A DNA stretch of 64,000 bases from Roseateles sp. DAIF2 (GCF_015624425.1 NZ_CP049919.1:2418001-2482000); one strand, 5' to 3'. Shown: positions 9,723-19,366, counted from the first letter of the stretch. The notes: a model not told the origin generated them from the sequence alone. Numbers and translations: made by a program.

Positions 9723-12077
9723 GTGATGATGAAGCGAATCGATGTGATCAATGGCGGCCCGGCCGACCGGACCCTGCTGCGCCCGCGGCTGATCGCCCTG
9801 GCGACGGCCGCCGCCGCGCTGCTGGCCGCCTGCGGCGGCTCCGACGACAAGAAGCGCGGCGATCTGAGCGCCGAGCTGCGGCGCACCGCCTATGGCGTGC
9901 CCCATGTCAAGGCCGACGACGAGGCCGGCCTGGGCTATGGCGTCGGCTATGCCCAGGCGCAGGACGGCCTGTGCGTGCTGGCCGAGAGTTTTGTCACCGT
10001 GGCCGGCGAGCGCGCGCGCCATCTGGGCGCCGGCAGGTCGGAGCCCGGCAGCCTGGGCGAGAACATCGGCTCGGACTACTACTTCCGCCTGCTCAACGAC
10101 GAGCCGGCGGTGCAGGCGGCCCTGCGGGCGCAGTCGGCGCCGGTGCGCGCACTGATGCGCGGCTGGGTGGCCGGCTACAACCGCCATCTGGCCCAGGCCG
10201 CCAGCAGCGATCTGCCGGCCGACTGCCGCGACCGGCCCTGGGTGCGCAACAAGATCGGCGAGGCCGACCTGATCCGCCTGTGGCGCTTCTATGGCACCCT
10301 GAACGGCTCCGGCGATCTGATCGAGGCCATCGCCACGGCCGAGCCGGCACAGGCCGACCAGGGCGGCGCGCCGCTGGACCTGGGGCGCCGCTCGCGCCCG
10401 ACCGCCAGCAATGCGCTGGCCCTGGGCAGCGAGGCAACGCGCGACGGGCGCGGCCTGCTGCTGGGCAACCCGCATTTCCCCTGGAGCGGCATCCTGCGCA
10501 TGGGCATGCTGCACACGACGATCGCCGGCAAGTTCGACGTGATGGGCGCGACCCTGCCGGGCGTGCCGCTGGTGGGCATCGGCTTCACGCCGGAGTTCGC
10601 CTGGTCACACACCACCGTCAGCTCGGCGCACAGCAGTTTCTACCGCCTGCGCCTGGATCCCGCCGACCCGACCCGCTACCTGGTTGACCAGCAGAGCAAG
10701 CCGATGCAGCGTCGCGAGCTGAGCATCAGCGTCAAGGGCGCGGACGGCAAGCTGCAGACCCAGTCGCGCAGCTTCTACAGCAGCGAGTTTGGCTGGCTGG
10801 TCGGCTGGAAGGACCGCCAGACCGCGATCGCCCTGCGCGATGCGAACTGGGACAACCACCGGATGGTGGAGGAGTGGTACGGCATCAGCCGCGCGCGCAA
10901 CCTCGACGAGCTGAAGACCGCGGTGCAGCGCAATGTCGGCAACCCCTGGAACAACACCCTGGCGGTGGACAAGGCCGGCCGCGCGCTGATGCTGGCGGCC
11001 ACGCCGGTGCCCCGGCTGCCGGCCGAGCGGCTGCGCCGCTGCCAGTCGGCGGACGATGCGGCCTTGCTGGAGAGCGGCGTGGTGATGCTGGAAGGGCGCT
11101 CGGACTGCCATTGGGAGATCGACCCGAAGGCCCCGCAGCCGGGCATCTACGCCGGCGGCGAGCTGCCGCTGCTGGAGCGCCGCGACTTCGTGCACAACGC
11201 CAACGACAGCGCCTGGCAGGCCAACCCGGCCGCGCCGTTGCGCGGCTTCTCGCCGGTGATCAGCGCCCAGGACCGGCCGCTGCGCGAGCGCGCCCGCTTC
11301 GGCCTGAACGCGGTGAGCGAGGCGCTGGCAGGCGGCAAGCGCCTGGACATGGAGCAGGTTCAGCAGCTGCTGCTCTCGAACCGGGCCGGCCTGGCGGAGC
11401 GCTGGCTGGATGATCTGCTGCCGGCCTGCCGCGGCCAGGCCGATCTGGCTGCAGCCTGCGCGGCCCTGGCCGCCTGGGACCGCAAGGCCGAGCTCGACAG
11501 CGGCATCGGCCTGGGCTACTTCGAGGCCTTCGTGAGTAGGCTCGACAAGACACTGGCCGAGCGTGGCGAGCCGGCGGACCGGTTGTGGCGCCAGCCCTTC
11601 GATCCGGCGCGGCCGCTTAGCACGCCCAGTGGCCTGAGAGTCGAGGACCCGGCGGTGGCGAGCCTGCTGACCGACACGCTGAGGGCGGCGGTGAAACAGG
11701 TGGACGACAGCAAGCTCTGGGCGGACGGCCGACGCTGGGGCCAGGTGCAGGGGGCGACGCGCGGCGGGGAACTGATCGGCCTGCATGGCGGCAGCGGGGA
11801 CCTGGGCATCTACAACGCGATGGAAAGCCGGGCGCCGGAGGACGGGCGGCATCGCGAGATGCTGGAGGGCGCCAGCTATGTGCAGGTGGTGGGCTTCGAT
11901 GCCAACGGCCCCCGGGCCCAGGCCATCCTGGCCTACTCGCAGTCCTCCGATCCGGCCTCGCCGCATGCGGCCGACCAGACCCGGCTGTTCGCGCGCAAGC
12001 AGTGGATCAGCCTGCCCTTCAGCGAGCGCGAGATCCAGGCCGACCCGGCGCTGCGCCGCAGCCTGATCCGCGAGTAG
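9723..12077 (+). CDS. Penicillin acylase / PvdQ-like Ntn-hydrolase lipoprotein (putative acyl-homoserine-lactone acylase)
   Basis: Predicted 784-residue secreted N-terminal-nucleophile hydrolase. The signal sequence ends in a lipobox (LLAACGG, Cys at about residue 38), so the product is probably a lipoprotein. The alpha subunit carries the family stretch TAYGVPHVKA. The putative autocatalytic cleavage site precedes Ser229 in TASNALALG, followed by GRGLLLGNPHFPW, the hallmark of the beta-subunit N-terminus in penicillin, AHL and PvdQ acylases. Family members cleave amide-linked acyl chains from AHL signals, siderophore precursors, penicillins or lipopeptides. The choice among these is not possible here; quorum quenching is one option. 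No operon partner is evident: the next gene is convergent. Confidence 0.88.
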   Translation: MMMKRIDVINGGPADRTLLRPRLIALATAAAALLAACGGSDDKKRGDLSAELRRTAYGVPHVKADDEAGLGYGVGYAQAQDGLCVLAESFVTVAGERARHLGAGRSEPGSLGENIGSDYYFRLLNDEPAVQAALRAQSAPVRALMRGWVAGYNRHLAQAASSDLPADCRDRPWVRNKIGEADLIRLWRFYGTLNGSGDLIEAIATAEPAQADQGGAPLDLGRRSRPTASNALALGSEATRDGRGLLLGNPHFPWSGILRMGMLHTTIAGKFDVMGATLPGVPLVGIGFTPEFAWSHTTVSSAHSSFYRLRLDPADPTRYLVDQQSKPMQRRELSISVKGADGKLQTQSRSFYSSEFGWLVGWKDRQTAIALRDANWDNHRMVEEWYGISRARNLDELKTAVQRNVGNPWNNTLAVDKAGRALMLAATPVPRLPAERLRRCQSADDAALLESGVVMLEGRSDCHWEIDPKAPQPGIYAGGELPLLERRDFVHNANDSAWQANPAAPLRGFSPVISAQDRPLRERARFGLNAVSEALAGGKRLDMEQVQQLLLSNRAGLAERWLDDLLPACRGQADLAAACAALAAWDRKAELDSGIGLGYFEAFVSRLDKTLAERGEPADRLWRQPFDPARPLSTPSGLRVEDPAVASLLTDTLRAAVKQVDDSKLWADGRRWGQVQGATRGGELIGLHGGSGDLGIYNAMESRAPEDGRHREMLEGASYVQVVGFDANGPRAQAILAYSQSSDPASPHAADQTRLFARKQWISLPFSEREIQADPALRRSLIRE

Positions 12078-12113
12078 GGAAGAAGAGGAGGGCGGCCGCG
12101 CGCCCCGATCGCC

Positions 12114-14486
12114 TCAGGGCGTGCTGGCCGCCGAGGCCGGCGGCACGACCGGCGTGATCGGGTCCAGGCCGATGCTCTTGATGCCGGCCTCACCGGCGAA
12201 TTCCTCGAAGGCCCAGTCCTCGCCCAGCCCGTCGGGGCGCGGCGCGCGCAGCAGGCCCTCGGCGGGCGGCTGGATCTCGCGCACCGGCACGCCCTTCAGC
12301 GCCTCGGCCATCAGCTCGATCCAGGCCGGCAGCGCCAGGCCGCCGCCCGATTCGCGGTCGCCCAGGCTGCGGGGCTGGTCGTAGCCCATCCAGACCACGG
12401 CCGCCAGCGAAGGGTGATAGCCGGCGAACCAGGCGTCGACCGCGTCGTTGGTGGTGCCGGTCTTGCCGTAGAGGTCGCCGCGCTTCAGCGCGCCCTGCGC
12501 GCGCGCCGCGGTGCCGCTGCGCGTCACCTCGTTGAGCAGGCTGCTCATCACGAAGGCATTGCGCTCCGAGATCGCCCGGTTCTCCTCGCTGGGCGTCTCG
12601 GGCTTGGCCTCGAACAAGACCTGACCCTTGGCGTCGACGATGCGCTCGATCACCAGCGGCTTGAGCCGGTGCCCGCCGTTGGCGAACACCGCATAGGCGC
12701 TGGCCATCTGCAGCGGGGTGGCGGCGCCGCTGCCCAGCGCCAGGGTCAGGTTGTCGGGCTGCTTGTCCAGGTCCAGGCCGAAGCGCTCGGACCATTGACG
12801 CGCGGCGTGCGGCGTGACCTTCTCCAGCAGCCGGATCGTCACCATGTTCTTGGAGCGGGCCAGGGCCTGGCGCACCGTCATCGGGCCGTCGAACTGGCCG
12901 TCGGAGTTCTTGGGCGCCCAGTCGCCGATCACGATCGGCGCATCGTCGACCAGGGTCGCGGGCGTGACGCCGGCCTCCAGCGCCGCCGAGTAGACGATGG
13001 GCTTGAAGCTGGAGCCGGGCTGGCGGAAGGCCTGGGTGGCATGGTTGAACTGGTTCTTCGCGAAGTCGAAGCCGCCGACCAGCGCGCGCACGCGGCCGGT
13101 GCCGGGCTCCAGCGCGACCAGCGCACCCTCGGCCTCGGGCAGCTGGGTGATCAGCCAGGCCCCCTTGGGATCGGCCTTGCTGGGCGCGCCGCGCAGCACG
13201 CGGATGATGGAGCCGGGCCGCACGCGCAGCTCCGCCTTGGCCTTGGGCGCCAGGCCGGAGGCCGCGCCGCGCAGGCCGTCGCCGCTGATCGTCAGGTCCT
13301 CGCCGCTCTGCAGGCTGGCCAGCACCTTGTTCGGCGAGGCCTCGATCACCACCGCGGCGCGCAACTCGTCGTTGTCCGGATGCTCGGCCAGGGCCTTGGC
13401 GATCGCCGCGTCGCGCGCGGCCTCGCCGTCGGGCAGCGCGACGAAACCCTCGGGGCCGCGGTAGGGCTTGCGGCGCTCGAAGTCCATCAGGCTGCGGCGC
13501 AGGCCGCGGTAGGCGGCGGCCTGCTCGTTCGACTCCAGGGTCGTGAAGACCTGCAGGCCTAGGGTGTAGGCCTCGTCGCCATATTGTTCGTGGATCTGCT
13601 GGCGCACCATCTCGGCGACGAACTCGGCATGCAGGCGCGGGTCCTGGGCCGAGCGGATATGCAGCTTCTCGGCCTTGGCGGCCTCCAGCTGGGCATCGTC
13701 GATCAGCTTGAGCTCATGCATGCGCGCCAGCACCACCTGCTGGCGGCGCGTCGCGCGCGTCAGGTTGGTGGCCGGGTTGGCATAGATCGGGTTCTGCGGC
13801 AGGCCGGCCAGCATCGCGGTCTCGCCCAGGCTCAGGGCGGACAGCGGCTTGCCGAAATAGACCCGCGCCGCGGCCTCGAAGCCATAGGCCCGTTGCCCCA
13901 GGAAGATCTGGTTCATGTAGATCTCGAGGATCTGCTGCTTGGAGAGCGTGCCCTCCATCTTCAGGGTCAGCAGCATCTCGATGAACTTGCGGCTGTACAG
14001 GCGCCGCTTGGTCAGGTAGAAGTCGCGCGCCAGCTGCTGGGTGATGGTCGACGCGCCCTGCTTGCGCGAGCTGAACAGATTGTTCAGGAAGGCGCGCGTG
14101 ATGCCGCTGTAGGACAGGCCGCCATGCTCGTAGAACTCGGTGTCCTCGATCGCCAGCAGCGCGTCCTGCATCGATTTCGGGATCTGGTCCAGCGGCAGGT
14201 AGCGGCGCCGCTCGGCGCCGAACTCGCCGATCTGCACCCCGTCGGCGGTATAGACGCGCAGCGGCTGCTTGGGCCGGTAGTCGGTCAGCTCGGCCAGGTC
14301 GGGCAGGCTGGGATAGATCAGCACCGCGGCCACCGCCGCCAGCATCAGCAGGCCGGCGATGCCGGCCGCCATGAAGATCAGGGCACGGCGCACCAGGTCA
14401 CGGTGCGGTTCGGGGACCAGGGCCAGCAGGCGCGCAAAGGGGTTCAAAGAGAGGATCCGTCGCGAGGTCGGGGTCAAAGGGGGCAA
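12114..14486 (-). CDS. mrcA: Penicillin-binding protein 1A, bifunctional transglycosylase/transpeptidase
   Basis: Inner-membrane class A PBP of 790 residues that polymerises and cross-links peptidoglycan. One N-terminal transmembrane helix (about 35-58) precedes the glycosyltransferase domain with catalytic Glu114 in EDTEFYEHGG and the STITQQLAR motif. After an OB-like linker the transpeptidase domain carries the Ser492-x-x-Lys box in GSSFKPIVY, the SKN motif and KTGTT. The length and order match betaproteobacterial PonA/MrcA. It is divergent from sbcB with only 44 bp between the starts. Identification is secure. Confidence 0.96.
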   Translation of the reverse strand: MPPLTPTSRRILSLNPFARLLALVPEPHRDLVRRALIFMAAGIAGLLMLAAVAAVLIYPSLPDLAELTDYRPKQPLRVYTADGVQIGEFGAERRRYLPLDQIPKSMQDALLAIEDTEFYEHGGLSYSGITRAFLNNLFSSRKQGASTITQQLARDFYLTKRRLYSRKFIEMLLTLKMEGTLSKQQILEIYMNQIFLGQRAYGFEAAARVYFGKPLSALSLGETAMLAGLPQNPIYANPATNLTRATRRQQVVLARMHELKLIDDAQLEAAKAEKLHIRSAQDPRLHAEFVAEMVRQQIHEQYGDEAYTLGLQVFTTLESNEQAAAYRGLRRSLMDFERRKPYRGPEGFVALPDGEAARDAAIAKALAEHPDNDELRAAVVIEASPNKVLASLQSGEDLTISGDGLRGAASGLAPKAKAELRVRPGSIIRVLRGAPSKADPKGAWLITQLPEAEGALVALEPGTGRVRALVGGFDFAKNQFNHATQAFRQPGSSFKPIVYSAALEAGVTPATLVDDAPIVIGDWAPKNSDGQFDGPMTVRQALARSKNMVTIRLLEKVTPHAARQWSERFGLDLDKQPDNLTLALGSGAATPLQMASAYAVFANGGHRLKPLVIERIVDAKGQVLFEAKPETPSEENRAISERNAFVMSSLLNEVTRSGTAARAQGALKRGDLYGKTGTTNDAVDAWFAGYHPSLAAVVWMGYDQPRSLGDRESGGGLALPAWIELMAEALKGVPVREIQPPAEGLLRAPRPDGLGEDWAFEEFAGEAGIKSIGLDPITPVVPPASAASTP

Positions 14487-14530
14487 GGCGCCGATTATGA
14501 CCAGCGACCACTTGGGTTATTGTGCCGGCC

Positions 14531-15976
14531 ATGCAAGAGTTTTCCTTTTTCTGGCACGACTACGAAACCTTCGGCCGCGTGCCGCGCCATGACCGCCCGG
14601 CCCAGTTCGCCGGCCTGCGTACCGATGCCGACCTGAACGAGATCGGCGAGCCCCTGATGGTCTACTGCCGGCCGGCCGACGACTACCTGCCCGACCCCGA
14701 GTCCTGCCTGCTGACCGGCATCCTGCCCCAGCATTGCCTGGAGCAGGGCCTGCCCGAGCATGAGTTCGCCGCCGCGATCGAGGCCCAGCTGGCGCAGCCG
14801 GGCACGGTGGGCGTGGGCTACAACACGATACGTTTCGACGACGAGGTCACGCGCTTCCTGTTCTGGCGCAATCTGATCGATCCCTATGCGCGCGAGTGGA
14901 AGGATGGCTGCGGCCGCTGGGACCTGCTGGACGTGGTGCGCTGCGCCTATGCGCTGCGCCCCGAGGGCATCGAATGGCCCAAGCATGAGGACGGCCGGCC
15001 CTCCTTCAAGCTGGAGCACCTGACCGCGGCCAACGGCCTGAGCCACGAGGCGGCGCACGATGCGCTGTCCGACGTGCGCGCGACGATCGCGCTGGCGCGG
15101 CTGATCAAAACGGCCCAGCCCAAGCTGTTCGAGTTCTGCCTGAAGCTGCGCAAGAAGGACGCGGTGCAGGCCGAGATGGGCATCAACCGGCCCTTCCTGC
15201 ATATCTCCGGCATGTACGGCCCGGAGCGCGGCTGCATCGCGCTGGTCTGGCCGCTGGCATGGCACCCGACCAACAAGAACGAGCTGATCGTCTGGGACCT
15301 GGCCGCCGATCCGGCCGAGCTGTTCGGGTTGGACGCCGAAACCCTGCGCCAGCGCATGTTCACCCGCCAGGCCGAGCTGCCGGAGGGCGTGACGCGGCTG
15401 CCGATCAAGACCATCCACATCAACAAATCGCCGATCGTGATCGGCAATCTGAAGACCCTGTCGCCGGCGATGGCCCAGCGCTGGGGGCTGGACATCGAGC
15501 AGGGCCTGGTCCATGCGCAGACCCTGGCCGAGCGCGGCGGCGCGCTGGCCGGGCTGTGGGGCGCCGTGTTCCAGCGCGAGGCGCTGCCGCCGCTGGATGT
15601 GGACGAGGACCTGTACGGCGGCTTCGTCGGCAACGAGGACCGCCGCGCGCTGCAACGCCTGCGCGAGCTCAAGCCCGAGCAGGTCGCGCAGCGCGCCGCC
15701 GAGGGCCGGTTGGCCTTTGCCGACGCGCGGCTGGACGAGCTGGTGTTCCGCTGGCGCGCACGCAACTTTCCGGCCACCCTGAGCGAGGCGGAGGCGCAGC
15801 GCTGGACCGAGCATCGCGCCGCGCGCCTGCATGAGGGCGAGGGCGGGGCGCAGACCCTGGCCACCTTCTTCGAGCGCATCGACGCGCTGGGTGAGGCCCT
15901 GGCGGAAGACGACGAGCGCGGCCAGGACATTCTCGGCGCGCTGTACGAGTACGCCGAGCAGATCGCGCCGGAATAG
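14531..15976 (+). CDS. sbcB: Exodeoxyribonuclease I
   Basis: Processive 3'-5' single-strand DNA exonuclease used in recombination and mismatch repair. The 481 residues align with E. coli ExoI over the whole length: DYETFG (DEDD motif I), RPAQFAGLRTD, YCRPADDYLP, GYNTIRFDDEVTR, RWDLLDVVR, LRPEGIEWP and the final HDALSDVRATI. The SH3-like and helical C-terminal domains follow. A GTG 9 bp upstream is in frame, but the ATG at 14531 gives the normal MQEFSFFWHDYETFG start. Convergent with the following binding-protein gene. Confidence 0.96.
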   Translation: MQEFSFFWHDYETFGRVPRHDRPAQFAGLRTDADLNEIGEPLMVYCRPADDYLPDPESCLLTGILPQHCLEQGLPEHEFAAAIEAQLAQPGTVGVGYNTIRFDDEVTRFLFWRNLIDPYAREWKDGCGRWDLLDVVRCAYALRPEGIEWPKHEDGRPSFKLEHLTAANGLSHEAAHDALSDVRATIALARLIKTAQPKLFEFCLKLRKKDAVQAEMGINRPFLHISGMYGPERGCIALVWPLAWHPTNKNELIVWDLAADPAELFGLDAETLRQRMFTRQAELPEGVTRLPIKTIHINKSPIVIGNLKTLSPAMAQRWGLDIEQGLVHAQTLAERGGALAGLWGAVFQREALPPLDVDEDLYGGFVGNEDRRALQRLRELKPEQVAQRAAEGRLAFADARLDELVFRWRARNFPATLSEAEAQRWTEHRAARLHEGEGGAQTLATFFERIDALGEALAEDDERGQDILGALYEYAEQIAPE

Positions 15977-15980
15977 GGCG

Positions 15981-16841
15981 TCAGTACCAGCGGGCGCTGC
16001 GTTGCAGCATGCGGGCCAGCTCGCCGCTGGCCTGCAGCTCGGCCAAGCCCTTGTTCAAGGCCGCCAGGCGCGTCTGCAGACCTGGCTTACTGCGCGACAG
16101 CGCGGTGTAGAGCGGCATCTCGGCCACGGCCGGCTCCAGCCAGGTCAGGGCGGTGGCCGCCTCGCGCAACTGGGTCTGCAGCAGGTGGAAGGCCACGCCC
16201 TTGTCGATCAGGGCCAGGTCGATGCGGCCGGCCAGCAGCTTGCGCAGATTGCTCAGGTCGTCGACAGCCTCGTCGCGCTGCAGTTTCGCCTGCTCGAAGG
16301 CGGCGGGGTTGGCATAGTCGCGCACCGTGCCGATTTTCAGCCCGGCCAGCTTGCTCAGGTCGTGCACCGCGATCGCGCTGCCGGCCCGGGCCAGGAAACC
16401 GATCTTGTTGGTGATGCCCAGCGGCCGCGGGAAGGCCATGAAGCGCTCACGCTCCGGGCTCTGCCAGGCGCCGATCACGCCGTCCCAGGCGCCCTGCTGC
16501 AGCTCGGACAGCGCGCGCACCCAGGGCCGGTACTGCAGCTCCATGACCCAGCCCGCCCGCTCCAGCGCGGCGCGGGTGATCGCACTGGCGATGCCGCCGC
16601 CCTCCAGCGCGGCGGTGGTGTAGGGCGGGAACTCGGTGGCCACCAGGCGCAGGCGCGGTGCGGCGCCGGCTTGCGCGCGCAGCGCCAGCGGGGCCGCGGC
16701 CAGGCCCAGCAGGGCGCTGCGTCGCGAGAAACCGGAGGGGGAAACGGGGAAGAGGGAGCGGGGCACGAGTACGGATTCGATGGAGCCGCGGCGAGCGTAG
16801 CCGGCCTCGGCGGGTGTCGGGCTCGGGATTTGCGCGTGCAA
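15981..16841 (-). CDS. Periplasmic substrate-binding protein, amino-acid type (SBP_bac_3)
   Basis: Predicted exported binding protein of up to 286 residues. The signal region SGFSRRSALLGLAAAPLALRA holds a twin-arginine pair, so Tat export is possible. The mature part begins RLRLVATEFPPYT, the classic start of family 3 solute-binding domains, followed by AWDGVIGAWQSPER and a typical domain closure. The first about 35 residues before the signal are unusual, so a start further in may be the true one. No permease or ATPase gene lies nearby, so it is an orphan; many orphan members act in signalling or are paired with remote transporters. Ligand unknown. Confidence 0.82.
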   Translation of the reverse strand: MHAQIPSPTPAEAGYARRGSIESVLVPRSLFPVSPSGFSRRSALLGLAAAPLALRAQAGAAPRLRLVATEFPPYTTAALEGGGIASAITRAALERAGWVMELQYRPWVRALSELQQGAWDGVIGAWQSPERERFMAFPRPLGITNKIGFLARAGSAIAVHDLSKLAGLKIGTVRDYANPAAFEQAKLQRDEAVDDLSNLRKLLAGRIDLALIDKGVAFHLLQTQLREAATALTWLEPAVAEMPLYTALSRSKPGLQTRLAALNKGLAELQASGELARMLQRSARWY

Positions 16842-16885
16842 CGGTGAGTTTTGTCACGCTCGCGCCGCTAGGCTAGTCTTCGCCC

Positions 16886-17398
16886 ATGACACGACGCCTA
16901 TCCCTGCTACCGCTGCTGCTGGCCAGTGTGAGCCTGGCCCAGGCCGGCGAACCGGCGAACGAGGCGCAGCAATCGCGCTGGCAGCGCGAGGTGCGGGCGG
17001 CCGAATGCGGCTTCGCGGCCAGCATGGCGCGGCGCGACCTGGCCGCTTTCGAGCAGCACCTGGCCGAGGCCACCCTGTTCTTCGACGGCCGCGGCCAGCC
17101 GATCCAGGGGCGAGCCGCGGTGGTGGCGGCCTGGAAGGGCTTCTACGAGGGCGCCGAGGCGCCGTTCTCCTGGGAGCCGGACCAGATCGTCGTTGCCGGC
17201 GACGGCCAGTTGGCCTATTCCACCGGGCCGGTGCGCAATGCCAAGGGCGAGCCGGTGGCGCGCTTCAACTCGGTCTGGCGCCAGGAGGCCCCGGGCCGCT
17301 GGCGCATCGCGATCGACCGCGGCGCGCCGTTGCCGGCGGCCGACCGCCAGGCCCTGGCGCCCGCCGGCCGGGGCTGCGAGGGGCTGGCGCCGCCCTGA
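16886..17398 (+). CDS. Exported SnoaL/NTF2-like protein (DUF4440 type)
   Basis: Small predicted periplasmic protein (170 residues). A Sec signal peptide (MTRRLSLLPLLLASVSLAQAG) leads into an NTF2-like cone fold: ASMARRDLAAFEQHLAE, then FFDGRGQPIQGRAAVVAAW, and the strands PDQIVVAGDGQLAYSTGPV and FNSVWRQEAPGRWRIAIDRG. This pattern is that of DUF4440/SnoaL-like domains, which bind small ligands or act as ketosteroid-isomerase-like enzymes; most exported ones have no known reaction. It is followed 38 bp later by ligE on the same strand. Function unassigned. Confidence 0.82.
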   Translation: MTRRLSLLPLLLASVSLAQAGEPANEAQQSRWQREVRAAECGFAASMARRDLAAFEQHLAEATLFFDGRGQPIQGRAAVVAAWKGFYEGAEAPFSWEPDQIVVAGDGQLAYSTGPVRNAKGEPVARFNSVWRQEAPGRWRIAIDRGAPLPAADRQALAPAGRGCEGLAPP

Positions 17399-17436
17399 TC
17401 GAGGGTCTAGCATCGGCGGCACAAGGGAGCGCTGCC

Positions 17437-18309
17437 ATGCAGAAAAGGCAATTCAACGGATGGCTGGCCACCGGCCTGCTGGCGGCGCCTTGGTGGGCGC
17501 GCGGTGCGGCCGGCGCGGACGCCCCGGCGCTGCTGCTGGCGCACAAGGCGCCCGAGCGGCTCGGCGATGTGTCGCGCTACCTGGTCAGCGAGAAGCTCGA
17601 CGGCGTGCGCGCCTACTGGGACGGCCGGCGCCTGCTGAGCCGCGGCGGCCAGTCGATCGCGGCGCCGGCCTGGTTCACCGCGCATCTGCCGGCCGGTCAG
17701 TCGCTGGACGGCGAGCTGTGGGCCGGGCGCGGGCGCTTCGAGGCGCTGTCGGCTGCGGTGCGGCGGCGCCGGCCGCGCGAGGCCGAATGGCAGGCGATCC
17801 GCTACATGCTGTTCGAGCTGCCGGGCGGCGAGGGCGGTTTCGCGCAGCGGGCCGAACGGCTGGTGCAGATCGCGGTCGCGGCCGGCTGGCCGGGCCTGCA
17901 GGCCGTGCCGCAGCAGCGGCTGGCCAGCGAGGCGGCGCTGCGCGGACGCCTGGCCGAGGTGTTGCGCGAGGGCGGCGAGGGGCTGATGCTGCACGAGGCC
18001 GAGGCCCCCTACCAGACCGGCCGGCGCGAGGTGCTGCTCAAGCTCAAGCCGCAGGACGATGCCGAGGCGGTGGTGCTGGCCCATCTGCCGGGCGAGGGGC
18101 GCTATGCGGGCATGCTGGGCGCGCTGCGGGTGCGCAACGAGGCGGGCCAGGTCTTCCTGCTGGGCAGCGGCTTCAGCGCGGCGCAGCGGCGCGCGCCGCC
18201 GCCCGTCGGCGCCCTGGTCAGCTACCGCTATCGCGGCCTGACGGACAAGGGCCTGCCCCGCTTCGCCAGCTTCCTGCGCGAGCTGGACGGGCCGGCGGCG
18301 GCAAAATAG
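17437..18309 (+). CDS. ligE: ATP-dependent DNA ligase E, predicted exported
   Basis: Minimal ATP-dependent DNA ligase (290 residues) with only the nucleotidyltransferase and OB domains. The adenylation Lys is Lys53 in SEKLDGVRAYWDG (KxDG motif I); SLDGELWAGRG and EGLMLHEA supply further nucleotidyltransferase motifs, and LLKLKPQDDAEA is motif V. A hydrophobic N-terminal segment (GWLATGLLAAPWW) looks like a signal peptide, which is the hallmark of Lig E: it is thought to act in the periplasm, possibly on DNA taken up in transformation or in extracellular DNA. An AGGGAG ribosome site lies about 8 bases before the ATG. No competence genes are nearby. Confidence 0.92.
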   Translation: MQKRQFNGWLATGLLAAPWWARGAAGADAPALLLAHKAPERLGDVSRYLVSEKLDGVRAYWDGRRLLSRGGQSIAAPAWFTAHLPAGQSLDGELWAGRGRFEALSAAVRRRRPREAEWQAIRYMLFELPGGEGGFAQRAERLVQIAVAAGWPGLQAVPQQRLASEAALRGRLAEVLREGGEGLMLHEAEAPYQTGRREVLLKLKPQDDAEAVVLAHLPGEGRYAGMLGALRVRNEAGQVFLLGSGFSAAQRRAPPPVGALVSYRYRGLTDKGLPRFASFLRELDGPAAAK

Positions 18310-18402
18310 GCGGTGTCGGCCGGGCCTTTCGGGGTTTTCGTCAGCGCGCAAACGCGCTACACCTGCAATAGTGCCAGGGGCCGCCGGCCCAAGGAGACGC
18401 AG

Positions 18403-19356
18403 ATGACGCAGCAGAGCAGCCAGTCCAAGCCCGAGTCCGCCGATCACAACGGCGAGCTGATCGCCGCTCGCATGCGCGCCCTGCTGGTGCGCGCGCCGCT
18501 GGCCGCGGGCTTTGTGCAGGGCACCCGTTTCGAGGTCGTCAGCGAGCATTTCAACCACCTGTTCGGCCATGGCGACGACACCGACCTGAGCGGCCAGGAC
18601 TGCCGCGCCGTGCATGTCTCTGACACGGCCCATGCCGGCATGCTGGAGCGGCAGGCCGCGGCCTTCGGCGCCGGCCGGCCGCTGGACGAGGAGGTCGAGT
18701 ATGTGCGCCGCGACGGCTCGCGCTTCTGGGGCCGGCTGCAGGCCACCCCGGTGCATTGGGACGCGCCCTCGGGCGAGGCCCTGTGGATCGTCGAGGACGT
18801 GACCGCGGCCCGTCAGCTGCGCCTGCAGCCGACCTGGACCGCCAAACATGACCCGCTGACCGAGCTGGCGAACCGGCGCGAGTTCGAGCGCCGCCTGTCC
18901 GAGCATGTGGGCAGCCGGCGCCATGAGCCGGTGTCGATGCTGTGGGTGGACGTGGACCGCTTCAAGGAGGTGATCCAGTCGATGGGCCCCGAGGTGGCCG
19001 ACCATTTCCTCTACGGCCTGGGCCAGATGCTGGTCACCAAGGTGCGTGCGTCGGACCTGGTGGCGCGCATGGAGAAGGATTGCTTCGCGGTGCTGCTGCC
19101 CGACTGCGACCAGCATTACGCCAGCATCGTGGCCGAGAAGCTGCGCTCCTCGATCGCGGCCTACCGCCTGCGCTGGGGCCTGCACCGCACCCGGGTCAAG
19201 GCCTGCGTCGGCGTGGTGCAGATCCACCCCAGCCTCGAGACCATCGAGGCGGTGATCGGCGCCTCGACCCTGGCCTGCGCCGAGGCCAAGGCCGCCGGCG
19301 GCGACAGCGTGCGGGTGTTCGTCTCCAGCGGGGGCTACGAGCAACTGGCGGGCTGA
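18403..19356 (+). CDS. PAS-GGDEF-domain protein with degenerate GGDEF motif
   Basis: Cytoplasmic protein of 317 residues, without transmembrane segments. Residues about 25-145 look like a PAS domain (DEEVEYVRRDGSRFWGRLQATPV, then VEDVTAARQ). Residues about 145-310 are a GGDEF domain: it opens with DPLTELANRREFERRL and has WVDVDRFKEV, but the signature place reads EKDCF instead of GGDEF. It should therefore not make c-di-GMP; a GTP- or effector-binding or protein-interaction role is possible. The start at 18403 follows an AAGGAGA ribosome site at the right distance. It is convergent with the fecR-like gene. Confidence 0.85.
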   Translation: MTQQSSQSKPESADHNGELIAARMRALLVRAPLAAGFVQGTRFEVVSEHFNHLFGHGDDTDLSGQDCRAVHVSDTAHAGMLERQAAAFGAGRPLDEEVEYVRRDGSRFWGRLQATPVHWDAPSGEALWIVEDVTAARQLRLQPTWTAKHDPLTELANRREFERRLSEHVGSRRHEPVSMLWVDVDRFKEVIQSMGPEVADHFLYGLGQMLVTKVRASDLVARMEKDCFAVLLPDCDQHYASIVAEKLRSSIAAYRLRWGLHRTRVKACVGVVQIHPSLETIEAVIGASTLACAEAKAAGGDSVRVFVSSGGYEQLAG

Positions 19357-19366
19357 GGCCCGGCGC

